NCBI RefSeq assembly: GCF_036884655.1
Contig: NC_088348.1
Coordinates: 21,269,001-21,333,000, forward strand
From: Musa acuminata AAA Group
Taxonomy: Eukaryota > Streptophyta > Magnoliopsida > Zingiberales > Musaceae
Length of the DNA: 64,000 nucleotides
Direction of reading: 5' to 3'
Within the stretch, counting starts at the first letter, position 1. Every line of letters starts with the position of its first letter. The position numbers were made by a program, and so were the translations under genes. A model generated the notes under the pieces. It was not told the DNA's origin, did not search any database, and was given only the letters and a program-made list of their open reading frames with translations. Shown here in pieces: positions 22,324-32,849 of this stretch.

Positions 22324-23933
22324 TGTTAGGATCGGAGCGGCACTAAGAGGGGGGGGTGAATTAGTGCAGCGGATTAAAACGTTGATTTCGACAAATTTTT
22401 CGTACGATAAGAATGGAACTTGAAAAGTTTAACTTGAAAGCGTATTCTTAAAGTTGCACAGCAAGGGTAATAAGGAACTAAAGCAGTAAGAAGATTTGCA
22501 GTAATGTAAATGACAATAATGAAATGCAAACCAGAGATTACGCCGATTTAGAGTGGTTTGGTCAAATGACCTACATCCACTTGCAAGGCCCCTCTTCGAT
22601 GAGGCTCCCACCTTCCACTAGCAAATCTCTTGAAAGGGAAGGGTAAATACCCCTCTTACAACTCTTTACAAGCGGTTCACTCTCTTACAAATTTTTAGCA
22701 AGAATGAAGGAGGTGAACACTAGCAAAATGAAAACAAGATTAGCTAGGACTTTTCTAATGCCTTTCTCTCAAACACTTGCTGCTCAAAAAGTTATTCTCT
22801 CAGCTGAGATTTGAGGGGTATTTATAGGCCTCAAGAGGATTCAAATTTGGGCTTCAAAATTTGAATTCTCTTTGGGTTCCCGCTGTTGGAGGTGCCACCG
22901 CCCAGCCAAGCGGTGCCACCGCCCAGCGCTCGGGTGCTGGGCGGTGCCACCGCCCAGCCAGGAGGTGTCACCGCCTAGCTCTCGGGCACTGGGCGGTGCC
23001 ACCGCCCAGCCCAGGCGGTGCCACCGCCTACAGTGTTTTCAGCCCACTAGTTAGGCTTCAATCTTGCCCCAAACTAGTCCGAACTTGGGCCCAATTGGCC
23101 CCTACTTGGGTTATAGGATTAACACCTAATCCTAACCCTAATTAACATGCTAACTACGAATTTAAAGACATTTTCTAAGCTATTACAAAGTCCGCAAGTC
23201 AAGACTTCTTCCGGCGAGCTTCCAGCGAACTTCCGACGGTCTTCCGATAAACTCTCGGAAACCATTCTGCGGACTCCCGACAAGCTCCTAGACTTCACGA
23301 TTTGATCTTGGCGAGTTCCAACGAGCTTCTTTGGTAAGCTCCGATCTTTCTCGGCGAGCTCCGCGAACTTCCAACGAACCTTCCGGCGAGCTTCCGAAAA
23401 ACCCTTCGGCAAGCTCCCTACTCATTCTCGGCTAGTTCCGGCAGCATTCCCGACGAACCTTCGGACTTCCGTCGAACTCTCGAACTCCCAACGAATCCTT
23501 CGCGCTTGACTCTAGCACTTTGTTTCGCTTTATGTCTTCATCGTTATCGTAGTTAATCCTGCACACACAAACCAAAACTCTACTCCGATCTAGACAATTA
23601 TTATAAAGCGAATTGACATTCTGTTGCTCGGCACGTCATTGGTTGGCGCTTCATCCGATTCTTCGGCACATCGTCCTCTCTTGCGGCTTGTTGCCCAATC
23701 GGCGGTTGACCTCCACAACGCCGATATCCTTGGCGCAATTCCGCTCTTGGCCCGATGCCCGACGCCCGAAGCCTTCTGCCATCCAATATCCTGACGTGAT
23801 CTCCTCCGACGCAACGTCAATTCCTCCTGCGTTAATTGTCTAATCCTGATCGAGTAGACCTGTATCACTCAAAATGTAGTCAAACATTTAAACACAATCA
23901 ATTAGTTTCATCATCAAAATCCGAGATTCAACA
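22324..23933 (-). repeat. C 3' LTR
   Basis: 1610 bp. Plus-strand reading is tgttaggatcggagcgg...ccgagattcaaca. TATA box is the complement of 22819-22826. Dyad array about 22890-23030 (gggcggtgccaccgccc). It has slightly more dyad units than the 5' LTR. Confidence 0.94.
22819..23030 (-). promoter_or_regulatory. C 3' LTR dyad array plus TATA box
   Basis: About six GGCGGTGCCACCGCC dyads with cgctcgggtgctg linkers, upstream (on the minus strand) of TATAAATA at 22819-22826. The corresponding 5' LTR array is 29040-29170 with TATA at 28972-28979. Confidence 0.72.
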
Positions 23934-23948
23934 ATCTCCCCCTTTTTT
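23934..23948 (-). other. C 3' polypurine tract
   Basis: The complement reads aaaaaagggggagat, directly next to the 3' LTR. Confidence 0.9.
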
Positions 23949-26900
23949 ATGATGACAACTAATTGATGACTAACGGACTTAACCTTAACTCCCCGGAGTT
24001 TAACTAAACTCCCCCTATCAATATGCCATTGATAAAACACTTGGATTATCCCAAATCCAAGTAACATTCATCACATGTTATGAAAAACATTTAAACTATC
24101 ATGCAAATATATAAAATATATAATTCAATGCATGAAGTCATCAATATACTTCTCCCCCTATGTCATCAACAAAAAGGAGAAGTAGCTCTAGCTATTTTAA
24201 AAGATATGCAAGTTTTTGCAACATAAAGCTAGATTTTCATCACAACATATAAGCACAAAAGTATAGCAAGATTCTTAAGTTCAATCATGGCAATTCAACA
24301 CATGCTTCTTGTGCAAGATTGCACTTTGCTTTTCTTTGCAATGTGCATGATAGTATTTCTTTGTAATATTCAAAATAGCAAATTGTACATCATGCTAGCT
24401 AGCATATTAAAGATGTTCAAGACAGTAAGTTTTTCTTCTCTTTTGAGAAGTGTTATTTTTGCTTCCTTTACAAAGTGCAAGCTAGCAAAGTATTTGAAAA
24501 AGTGAGCAAGTTTTGTAACATACAAGCTAGTAAAAATTTCAAAAGCAAATACAAGATAGCTTTCTTGTTGAAGTGTGTAAGCTATCGATTCTTACTTCCT
24601 ATTGCAATGTGCAGGTTGCAAGTCTTGCTTCTTGAGATGGGCAAGATAATGATGTTCAAAAAGACAACTTTTGCTTCTTGAAATAAGCAAGTTAGCAATA
24701 TTTGCTACTTAAGATAGGCAAGCAAGCAATCAAGTTTTTGCATCTTCTTGACTTGTGCAAGCAAGCTATCTCCCCCTTTGTCATTGTCAAAAAGAAGGGA
24801 AGACCCATTACATCAATTATGACAAAGGTAAGTATCAATCTTAATTGTGCATCATCATATTTTCAAATTAGAATATGCACATTTTCAAAAACCTTATATT
24901 CATTCATGCACGATATTGAATAAATCGATCAACATTATAAGAATATCATACATGATACTAAAATTTTTAACTATTTGTCAATATTTTGATCATGATACCA
25001 AATATTCATCATTTAGAGTATTCATGATACAAAACATTAAATCAATATTTATAATACATCATTTTAGCGACAACTCATAGTATTTTAAATCATGATTTAC
25101 ATCATATGTAATACATCACATCATAATTAGAAAGCACAAGTATTGCATATATCATTGCAAATCATAAATGTTTCATATCATGATGGTATCAATTTGTCAA
25201 ATTATATCCTACCAAAAACTTATCCCCATTTGTATTTCATGCATAATTTCACTTCATCACATTTGGAGTATCAAGAGGAATTAATTGGGTGATGAGATTA
25301 ATATTTCACGAATACATGGAATTGTATAAAAAATCATATCATAAGTGTTTCATACATTCATATCATCACATGAAGGAATATAAACAAAAATTAGTGATGA
25401 GATCTTACTTCATGAATACAATAAAATTCATATAGCATATCATGGTTTATTAGAATTAGTCTTCCTTTTGGTGAATAGCAAAAAGAGTGGTAGGAGAGCA
25501 AGATCTCAATTCATGCATATCAAATATTCAATCATCAAAATCATGAACCATCTAGAAAATTCTCCTCTTTAAATATTCAAAGAGAGAATCATGATGAACA
25601 TTCTTGGTTTACATAAAGTTTCAAAACATAATTGTCAAGATTATGAATACTAAAAGACTATGAAACATTTCGACAAATCTCCTTTTAAATAGAAAAGAAA
25701 ATGTTGATTCATAAAGGATTTCATGTTATGAATTTCAAGAGATCAAGATCATGATTTCAATAAAAAATTATTCAAATTTAAATCATCAAAATCATTATCA
25801 AAATCCAAGAGATTCACAAAGATGATACAAATGGATTCATCAAAATCAATAAGATTGAGCAAAATAATTTTCAAGAATGTTATCCTCTTTTCGATTATTT
25901 CAAAACATATGATTTTGTTTCATTTATACCAAATAAAAACATTTATCATGTTTAAAACCGAAAGAGTAAGATTTATTACAACAAAAATCAATAAGGTACT
26001 TTCATTATGGTAAAAATCAATGATCCATAAATCGTAAAAGATTCATCATCCATAATTTCGAAATTTATTAAGCATGATCATTATGCATGACACTAAAACA
26101 TGGTTTCAAAATGTTTAATATTTTCATTGCACAATTTAATCATTATGCATCATCATATTTTCAAATTCGAACATGCACAATTTCAAAACTATATCTTTTA
26201 TTTTTCATGCATGATACAAATAAATCAATCATCAATATCGGCATATCATACATGATATTCAAGCATTCATGATAAATCATTTTGGCAACATGATCATAGC
26301 TATTCAAATGATAGTATCTAAATGTCAAAATTCATTACATCCTATCATGCATGATCATTAACTTCTTATTTGAATTTCATACATTATTTTGTTTCATCAC
26401 ATAAGGAATATCAAGAAGAGTTATTGGGTGATGAGATAAATATTTCATGAGTACAAGGAATTGCATGAAAATCATATCATGAAAAGATAATAATAGAAGA
26501 CACGTTTTGTTTTGAAAAATCTCCTCTTAAATAATCAAGAAAAAATCTTAGGAGATCATGATATAGATAAAATTCATTCAATCTTAGAATAAGATATTAA
26601 TTCAAGCATATAAAATTTCTCAATTCATTATGAATCATAAAAAGAATTGTGGTTCCGAAATATCACGATTCATTTAGAAAAATTTTCTCTTTAGTGCACG
26701 ATAAGAAGAAATATGGCAATGATACCAATCATAATTCATTTGGATAATAGATGCTAAAAAGGAACATTGAGGATACAAGATCTTGATTTTTATAGAGTAA
26801 ATCTCAAGTTATAAATCTCGAAAAATCAAGATAAAGCTCATTCAAATTCAAATCATCAAATCAAAATCATTTTCAAGATATTCATAAAAAGATGATAAAA

Positions 26901-27506
26901 TAGATTCATCAAACCAAGAATTTTCAAGAAAAATACTTTTATCTATTTAGTTGTTTCATATAAGTATGCCTTTGTCCTTTTTGTGCCAAAAAATATATAT
27001 ATATCATCAATCATTTAGGATCGAAAAACAAATTTCTTCATAACAACCATCAAGATCATTATGTATAACTTTTAAAATCTCATGCATAAAATGGTATTAA
27101 AACATTTAATATTTTCATTCCATCATTTTGCATTTTTATTTAACATAATTTGAATGATTCTTATAGATAACTAAAACTTCTTTAGTTTTAATTTATATGA
27201 TTAACTTTATCTTAGCATGCTCAAATTTTGTTCATATGTCAAAACCATACATCATGTTTGAAAACCAAAGACAAGATTTAAAAAAAAATCATCAAGCCTT
27301 CCATTCAAAAGTCATGCATCGTCATTGAAAATCAATATGGAAATCGTCAAAATATAAATTCTTGCTTCTCAATCACATATATAAGATTAATCTTACTAGG
27401 TGTATAAGAATTAGATTTATATCTAACATTTTACTGCATTAACATAACACATGCAATTTTCAAGAAAATTAATCCTAAACTAAATTAAAAATAACTCAAG
27501 AAAGTA
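23949..27506 (-). other. C non-coding internal region
   Basis: About 3.6 kb, AT-rich, no gene. It keeps the order seen in B on the opposite strand: polypurine motifs (complements of about 24149-24163 and 24769-24783), the 'tgcaagctagcaa' repeat block (24180-24780) and the 'tcatgat'-rich block (24840-27400). The block around 24830-25340 is partly duplicated at about 26100-26480 (both start with tcattatgcatcatcatattttcaaatt-like phrases). The ORFs at 24287-26272 are low-complexity by-products. Confidence 0.78.
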
Positions 27507-28427
27507 TTATGTAATATCGAAATAAATTAGTGGGATTTTGATTACCTCATTGTTGTAAGAGGATGAGGCATAGTTTGCCACCTCGCCTTTCTTGATTTTC
27601 TCCTCGTCTTCGGAAGAGCTCAATTCATCCCAACTTTTGTTCTTCTTGCGTTCAAAGCAAGTAGTTCCATTCTTTTTGCTTTTTAATTTTTGTTTCATTT
27701 GTAGTTTAAGTTCACCATCACTTGAGCTTATGCTCGAGTGGTATTCATGTGTTCTATGTCCCAAATCCTTCCTATCATTTGGAAGGTTGTTCTCGAGTTT
27801 CTTTTTTGTCACATTGTTCATTTCGTAGGTCATTAGAGACCCAATAAGTTCTTCGAGAGGGAATGTTTTAAGGTCCTTGGCCTCTTGAATGGCCGTAACT
27901 TTTGGATCCCAACTTTTTGGAAGGGATCTTAAGATTTTAGTGACTAGTTCAAAATTAGAAAAACTTTTACCAAGAGCTTTGAGTCCATTGATGACATCCG
28001 TGAACCGGGTGTACATGTCTCCGATGAACTCACTTGGTTTCATCCGGAAAAGTTCGTAAGAATGCACAAGAATATTGATTTTGGACTCTTTCACTCGGCT
28101 AGTGCCTTCATGAGTGACCTCTAGAGTTCTCCAAATATCAAAAGCCGAGTCACACATCGAAACGCGATTAAATTCACTTTTGTCAAGTGCACAATATAAG
28201 GCATTCATAGCCTTTGCATTTAAAGAAAACATCTTCTTCTCCAAATCATTCCAATGGTTCATTGGGAGAGAAGACATTTCAAATCCATTTTCGACTATGT
28301 CCCATAAATTCAAATCCAAAGAAAGTAAGAAAACTCTCATTCGAGTTTTCCAACAAGTGTAGTCCGTCCCATTGAAAAAGGGAGGACGAATGAGAGAGTG
28401 ACCCTCTTGAAAGCCATAAAGAGTCAT
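27507..28427 (-). CDS. C gag protein (truncated Sirevirus-type gag)
   Basis: 306 residues from the ATG at 28425-28427, uninterrupted, 36 bases after the PBS. FFNGTDYTCWKTRMRVFLLS, LNAKAMNALYCALDKSEFNR, WRTLEVTHEGTSRVKESKIN, DMYTRFTDVINGLKALGKSF and EELIGSLMTYEM match the gag core of B. The C-terminus has the same SSSDGELKLQMKQKLKSKKN segment, a SSSEDEEKIKKGE acidic patch and the ending VIKIPLIYFDIT. No CCHC knuckle. Two independent elements of different LTR subfamilies (B and C) therefore keep the same full-length truncated gag. Function in trans packaging is inferred. Confidence 0.9.
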   Translation of the reverse strand: MTLYGFQEGHSLIRPPFFNGTDYTCWKTRMRVFLLSLDLNLWDIVENGFEMSSLPMNHWNDLEKKMFSLNAKAMNALYCALDKSEFNRVSMCDSAFDIWRTLEVTHEGTSRVKESKINILVHSYELFRMKPSEFIGDMYTRFTDVINGLKALGKSFSNFELVTKILRSLPKSWDPKVTAIQEAKDLKTFPLEELIGSLMTYEMNNVTKKKLENNLPNDRKDLGHRTHEYHSSISSSDGELKLQMKQKLKSKKNGTTCFERKKNKSWDELSSSEDEEKIKKGEVANYASSSYNNEVIKIPLIYFDIT

Positions 28428-28463
28428 TTCTATTTGGGTGTTAAACCAAAGTAGAAAACCATG

Positions 28464-28475
28464 GCTCTGATACCA
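28464..28475 (-). other. C primer-binding site (tRNA-iMet)
   Basis: The complement is TGGTATCAGAGC, two bases from the 5' LTR (28478). Confidence 0.93.
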
Positions 28476-28477
28476 AT

Positions 28478-30074
28478 TGTTAGGATCGGAGCGGCACTAA
28501 GAGGGGGGGTGAATTAGTGCAGCGGATTAAAACGTTGATTTCGACAAATTTTTCGTACGATAAGAACGGAACTTGAAAAGTTTAACTTGAAGGCGTATTC
28601 TTAAAGTTGCGCAGCAAGGGTAATAAGGAACTAAAGCAGTAAGAAGATTTGCAGTAATGTAAATGACAATAATGAAATGCAAACCAGAGATTACGCCGAT
28701 TTAGAGTGGTTCGGTCAAATGACCTACATCCACTTGCGAGGCCCCTCTTCGATGAGGCTCCCACCTTCCACTAGTAAATCTCTTGAAAGGGAAGGGTAAA
28801 TACCCCTCTTACAACTCTTTACAAGCGGTTCACTCTCTTACAAACTTTTAGCAAGAATGAAGGAGGTGAACACTAGCAAAATGAAAACAAGATTAGCTAG
28901 GACTTTTCTAATGCCTTTCTCTCAAACACTTGCTGCTCAAAAAGTTGTTCTCTCAGCTGAGATTTGAGGGCTATTTATAGGCCTCAAGAGGATTCAAATT
29001 TGGGCTTCAAAATTTGAATTCTCTTTGGGTTCCCGCTGTTGGAGGTGCCACCGCCCAGCGCTCGGGTGCTGGGCGGTGCCACCGCCCAGCGCTCGGGTGC
29101 TGGGCGGTGCCACCGCCCAGCCAGGAGGTGTCACCACCTAGCTCTCGGGCACTGGGCGGTGCCACCGCCTACAGTGTTTTCAGCCCACTAGTTAGGCTTC
29201 AATCTTGCCCCAAACTAGTCCGAACTTGGGCCGAATTGGCCCCTACTTGGGTTATAGGATTAACACCTAATCCTAACCCTAATTAACGTGCTAACTACGA
29301 ATTTAAAGACATTTTCTAAGCTATTACAAAGTCCGCAAGTCAAGACTTCTTCCGGCGAGCTTCCAGCGAACTTCCGACGGTCTTCCGATAAACTCTCGGA
29401 AACCATTCTGCGGACTCCCGGCAAGCTCCTAGACTTCACGATTTGATCTTGGCGAGTTCCAACGAGCTTCTTTGGTAAGCTCCGATCTTTCTCGGCGAGC
29501 TCCGTGAACTTCCAACGAACCTTCCGGCGAGCTTCCGAAAAACCCTTCGGCAAGCTCCCTACTCATTCTCGGCTAGTTCCGGCAGCATTCCCGACGAACC
29601 TTCGGACTTCCGTCGAACTCTCGAACTCCCAACGAATCCTTCGCGCTTGACTCCAACACTTTGTTTCGCTTTATGTCTTCATCGTTATCGTAGTTAATCC
29701 TGCACACACAAACCAAAACTCTACTCCGATCTAGACAATTATTATAAAGCGAATTGACATTCTGTTGCTCGGCACGTCATTGGTTGGCGCTTCGTCCGAT
29801 TCTTCGGCGCATCGTCCTCTCTTGCGGCTTGTTGCCCAATCGGCGGTTGACCTCCACAACGCCGATATCCTTGGCGCAATTCCGCTCTTGGCCCGATGCC
29901 CGACGCCCGAAGCCTTCTGCCATCCAATATCCTAACGTGATCTCCTCCGACGCAACGTCAATTCCTCCTGCGTTAATTGTCTAATCCTGATCGAGTAGAC
30001 CTGTATCACTCAAAATGTAGTCAAACATTTAAACACAATCAATTAGTTTCATCATCAAAATCCGAGATTCAACA
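28478..30074 (-). repeat. C 5' LTR
   Basis: 1597 bp, matching 22324-23933 with few differences. TATA box is the complement of 28972-28979 and the dyad array is about 29040-29170. It ends ccgagattcaaca before the TSD gcggt at 30075. Confidence 0.94.
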
Positions 30075-30079
30075 GCGGT

Positions 30080-30389
30080 TGCACCTCTCCAGCCAGAGGT
30101 GCAACCGCCCGCAACTCTGCCCCTTTATAACTCAAGCTAGGGCCAGCGGTGAAACCGACCCCAACTCATTTCCTTCCCTACTCTACTCTCCCAAGCCTCC
30201 TCCATCCCTATTTCCCCATCTTAGCATCCCAAATACCCTTCATTTCGAAGCAAAGCATCAACATTCCTTCCCTCTCTTGAAGATCCCTCTCTTGAAGATC
30301 TCATTAAGGTACTCTCTAAGAAGCCCTTAAACTTTGTTTCTTGATTCATTTACTTTTGCTCATCACTATTATTCTAAACAGCAGTAGTT
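30080..30389 (+). promoter_or_regulatory. A leader of the extra ORF, part 2: dyads and TATA-like box
   Basis: After C the leader continues with aggtgcaaccgcccgc, then cccctttataactc (TATA-like at about 30125-30132), then a pyrimidine-rich leader down to the ATG at 30390. The order GC dyads, TATA-like, CT-rich leader mimics the LTR promoters, so the extra ORF may have its own promoter. In G the matching region is 53400-53782, where the box is cccttttaaccc. This is inferred. Confidence 0.5.
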
Positions 30390-31499
30390 ATGGGATCTAG
30401 AAGATCCTCAAGGGACAAAGGAAAGAGGAGATTAGTAGAAGACTTTGATTCCACCCTTTTCGATTCAAAATACCATGCTGAAAAATTTTCCTCTTTTGAA
30501 CTTAGGAGTGTCAACAAGGGAAAATACATAGATTTAAGTGAGCTAAGAGACTTAGAGACAATCCAGTGGTTTGCAAACTTAGATCTACTCCCTATATTAC
30601 AAATTAATGAACCCATCTATCCAAGACTAGTAAGATTGTTTTACAACAACATACTAGTAGATGAAGAAGAAAGGATGTCCACCTATCTCTTAGGACAACA
30701 CATTTCAATTACGGATAGATTCATTTGCGACATGATAGGCATTCCCATGAAAAGAAGAGGACTTTACTTTAGAGGATCATGAGATGCTGAAAATGTTGGA
30801 ACAACATACGTTGAAGCCCTACAAACAATTTTTGCCAATCCGAACTTAGCATTTGTTCCTAAAAGTTGTGAACATTTACTGCCTCTAAACACTAAGGTAC
30901 TTCATCACATCCTAACTAGCATCATTCTTCCTAAACAATATCATCATAATGAAGTAAGCCAATTAGAATTAGGAACTATGTATATGATCATGAAAGGACA
31001 TGACATCTGTCTTGGTTATCTTATCCAACAAAACATGTTAGAACTATCTAAGAAAGACATGATGCTCCCATATGGTGGTATAATAACTAGAATAATGAAA
31101 GCCTACGATATTCTAATACCACCGGAAAAAGAAGTAATAAAAGTAGATAGATTCAGCATAATTAATAAAAATATACTTCACCGATTAAGATGTTTTTATA
31201 GAAACGATAACTGGGTTAGAATGCCAAGAAGAACTGATCCCCCTCAACCTGAACCAGAACCGGAAACACCAGTCTTTAGGGGTACCCAATCTCCTCTGAT
31301 CTGTCCTTTTGAGGAAACACATCCATTTGAGCAAACTCACACGTCATCTGTCGAAGATATTGGGATTCGGATGGATCGATTCGAACAAAGACAAGAACGG
31401 CTTGAACATCGACAAGATCAAATCCTAACTGAGCTACAACAAATTCATCGACAATTTGACTCTTTATTTAGGCACTTTAACTTTCCACCTCATGAATGA
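30390..31499 (+). pseudogene. A extra ORF (369 codons, one in-frame stop)
   Basis: ATG at 30390; the frame runs to TGA at 31497-31499, with one internal TGA at 30780-30782 where G encodes Trp. A basic N-terminus (MGSRRSSRDKGKRR) is followed by a globular region with RDLETIQWFANLDLLPIL, PIYPRLVRLFYNNI, RFICDMIGIPMKRRG, HILTSIILPKQYHHNEV and GTMYMIMKGHDICLGYLI, then a Pro/Glu-rich linker (PPQPEPEPETP) and a C-terminal coiled coil rich in Gln, Glu and Arg (DRFEQRQERLEHRQDQIL). The layout resembles the plant 'putative plant transposon protein' domain found in retrotransposon extra ORFs, but that identification is from memory. It occupies the place of pol. Function unknown. Confidence 0.75.
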
Positions 31500-31748
31500 G
31501 CTTGTATGAACACAATCATCCGCTATTGTTATAAACTCCTCATGATGGACTTTGTCTTTAATATGATATGTTGTAAACTCTGTATGTTACTCTTTATTTA
31601 CCTTGATCTGTGAGCATATGCAAAGTTACAAACATCTCTTGTTGTTCATCTCGGATTTTACATTGAAACTAAATGTTTTGAAAACCTTGTGCCTTGATAA
31701 ATATAAAGTGACATACCAATGTAGTTGATAAGTTAGTAATATGACATT
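31500..31748 (+). other. A spacer between extra ORF and RNase H relic
   Basis: About 250 bp of AT-rich sequence with no reading frame. The same spacer is present in G (about 54893-55154). Confidence 0.6.
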
Positions 31749-31853
31749 GATACGAAACATCAACTAGCTGATATCTTTACAAAACCTCTAAGTGAAGAAC
31801 AATTTGATTTCATAAGAAGAGAATTAGGAATGTTGATGTGTCCGAATACTTAA
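31749..31853 (+). pseudogene. A relic of the copia RNase H C-terminus
   Basis: 35 codons read KHQLADIFTKPLSEEQFDFI and RRELGML before TAA. This is the highly conserved end of Ty1/copia RNase H. It marks the right edge of the pol deletion. It is open in this copy, and G keeps the same relic (55155-55256) with the same upstream spacer, so the deletion predates the split of A and G. Confidence 0.88.
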
Positions 31854-32849
31854 ACTAGTTAAAATTACTTTTCGGACTTTATTGAATGATCAAATCACTT
31901 GATTACTATTACATGCCTTGGTATCACTTGATCAAATAACATGTTGGAAATTATGTTTTGTCCTTGAAAATCAGTAGCTTACTCATATTCGAATGCATGG
32001 AAAAGTTCATTTCATTTTCGGATTTGCTTAACAATTTGAATGCTAAAAATTGGATTTTCCTGTACACTCTTATGTAAATTTTTTTTGGAAAAATGAGTTT
32101 CCTCTTTCATGCACAAAGAATTATAACATACAAGGAGAAGAGGTATTCAAAGTATTATATGTGTCATGCCTTTCTTTATGTGCTTAATAACCTGCTTATA
32201 TTGTTCTCCTGGAATCACATCTACCATGCTTTTTGTTGATGACAAAGGGGGAGAAATATATAAATTGATATGTTTGCTATCACTGATGATGATATGGTTG
32301 CTATCACTGATGCTGATATGTTTGCTATCACTGATGTTGATATGGTTGCTATCACTGATGCTATGATTAGGCTATACTTGCATCACCAAGAAATATATGA
32401 TTGCTATCATTGCTATGATTAGGCCATACTTGCATCACTAAGAAATATATGATTGCTATCATTGCTATATGCCCTGTATCAAGATATCAAACAAAAATTT
32501 GCATCATACGAACTGATATCTTACCATGTGATGCAATGCTACACTTGTTAAAATATTCGAAATGTGTACATCATGTAATGATATCAAAATCTTGCTTCAC
32601 AGCTTTACATGTCGATATCTTACAATATGATGAATTGCTACAATTACCATCATTCAAACTTGTTATATTTGAAAATGAATGTCAAGCCTTGACATCATCT
32701 TCAAAAAGATACATCATGATAGGAATCATGATGGGAATATGTCTCTTGAATTTATAAAGTTTTTAAATTCAAGAAGTATGACATATAGACAGGGGGAGTT
32801 AAGGTTAACTCCATTATCAATTGATTGTCATCATCGAAATGGGGGAGAT
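31854..32849 (+). other. A 3' non-coding region and PPT
   Basis: About 1 kb without a gene. It holds an internal polypurine motif GACAAAGGGGGAGAA at 32241-32255, a 24-bp tandem repeat at 32267-32362, repeated 'gatatcttac.atgtgatg' phrases, and the 3' PPT gggggagat at 32841-32849 in an aaatgggggagat context. Confidence 0.75.
32267..32362 (+). repeat. Four tandem copies of a 24-bp unit
   Basis: Unit gatatg.ttgctatcactgatg.t repeated four times with alternating t/g at one position, directly after the internal polypurine motif. G has no such array at the matching place (about 55925). Confidence 0.85.

Larger units (their letters stand above)
22324..30074 (-). mobile_element. C: gag-only Sirevirus-type element, antisense to A
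   Basis: LTRs 22324-23933 and 28478-30074 are nearly identical by eye, with the TSD gcggt at 22319-22323 and 30075-30079. On the minus strand: PBS, 306-codon gag, about 3.6 kb of AT-rich non-coding DNA, PPT. No pol. C has the same plan as B but a distinct LTR subfamily: shorter, no large minisatellite, and GCCACC rather than GCAACC dyads. Confidence 0.95.

Noticed and set aside
24287..26272. Hydrophobic small ORFs in C's internal region (similar ones at 16286-16907, 39756-40001, 62863-63628) as env-like membrane proteins
   Set aside because: They are short, not shared in frame between B, C, E and J, and come from AT-rich repeats that naturally encode Phe, Ile and Leu runs.
30120..30330. 117-codon ORF beginning 29977 that spans C's LTR end into A's leader
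   Set aside because: It crosses the insertion joint at 30074, so it cannot be an ancestral gene, and the CT-rich leader explains the open frame.
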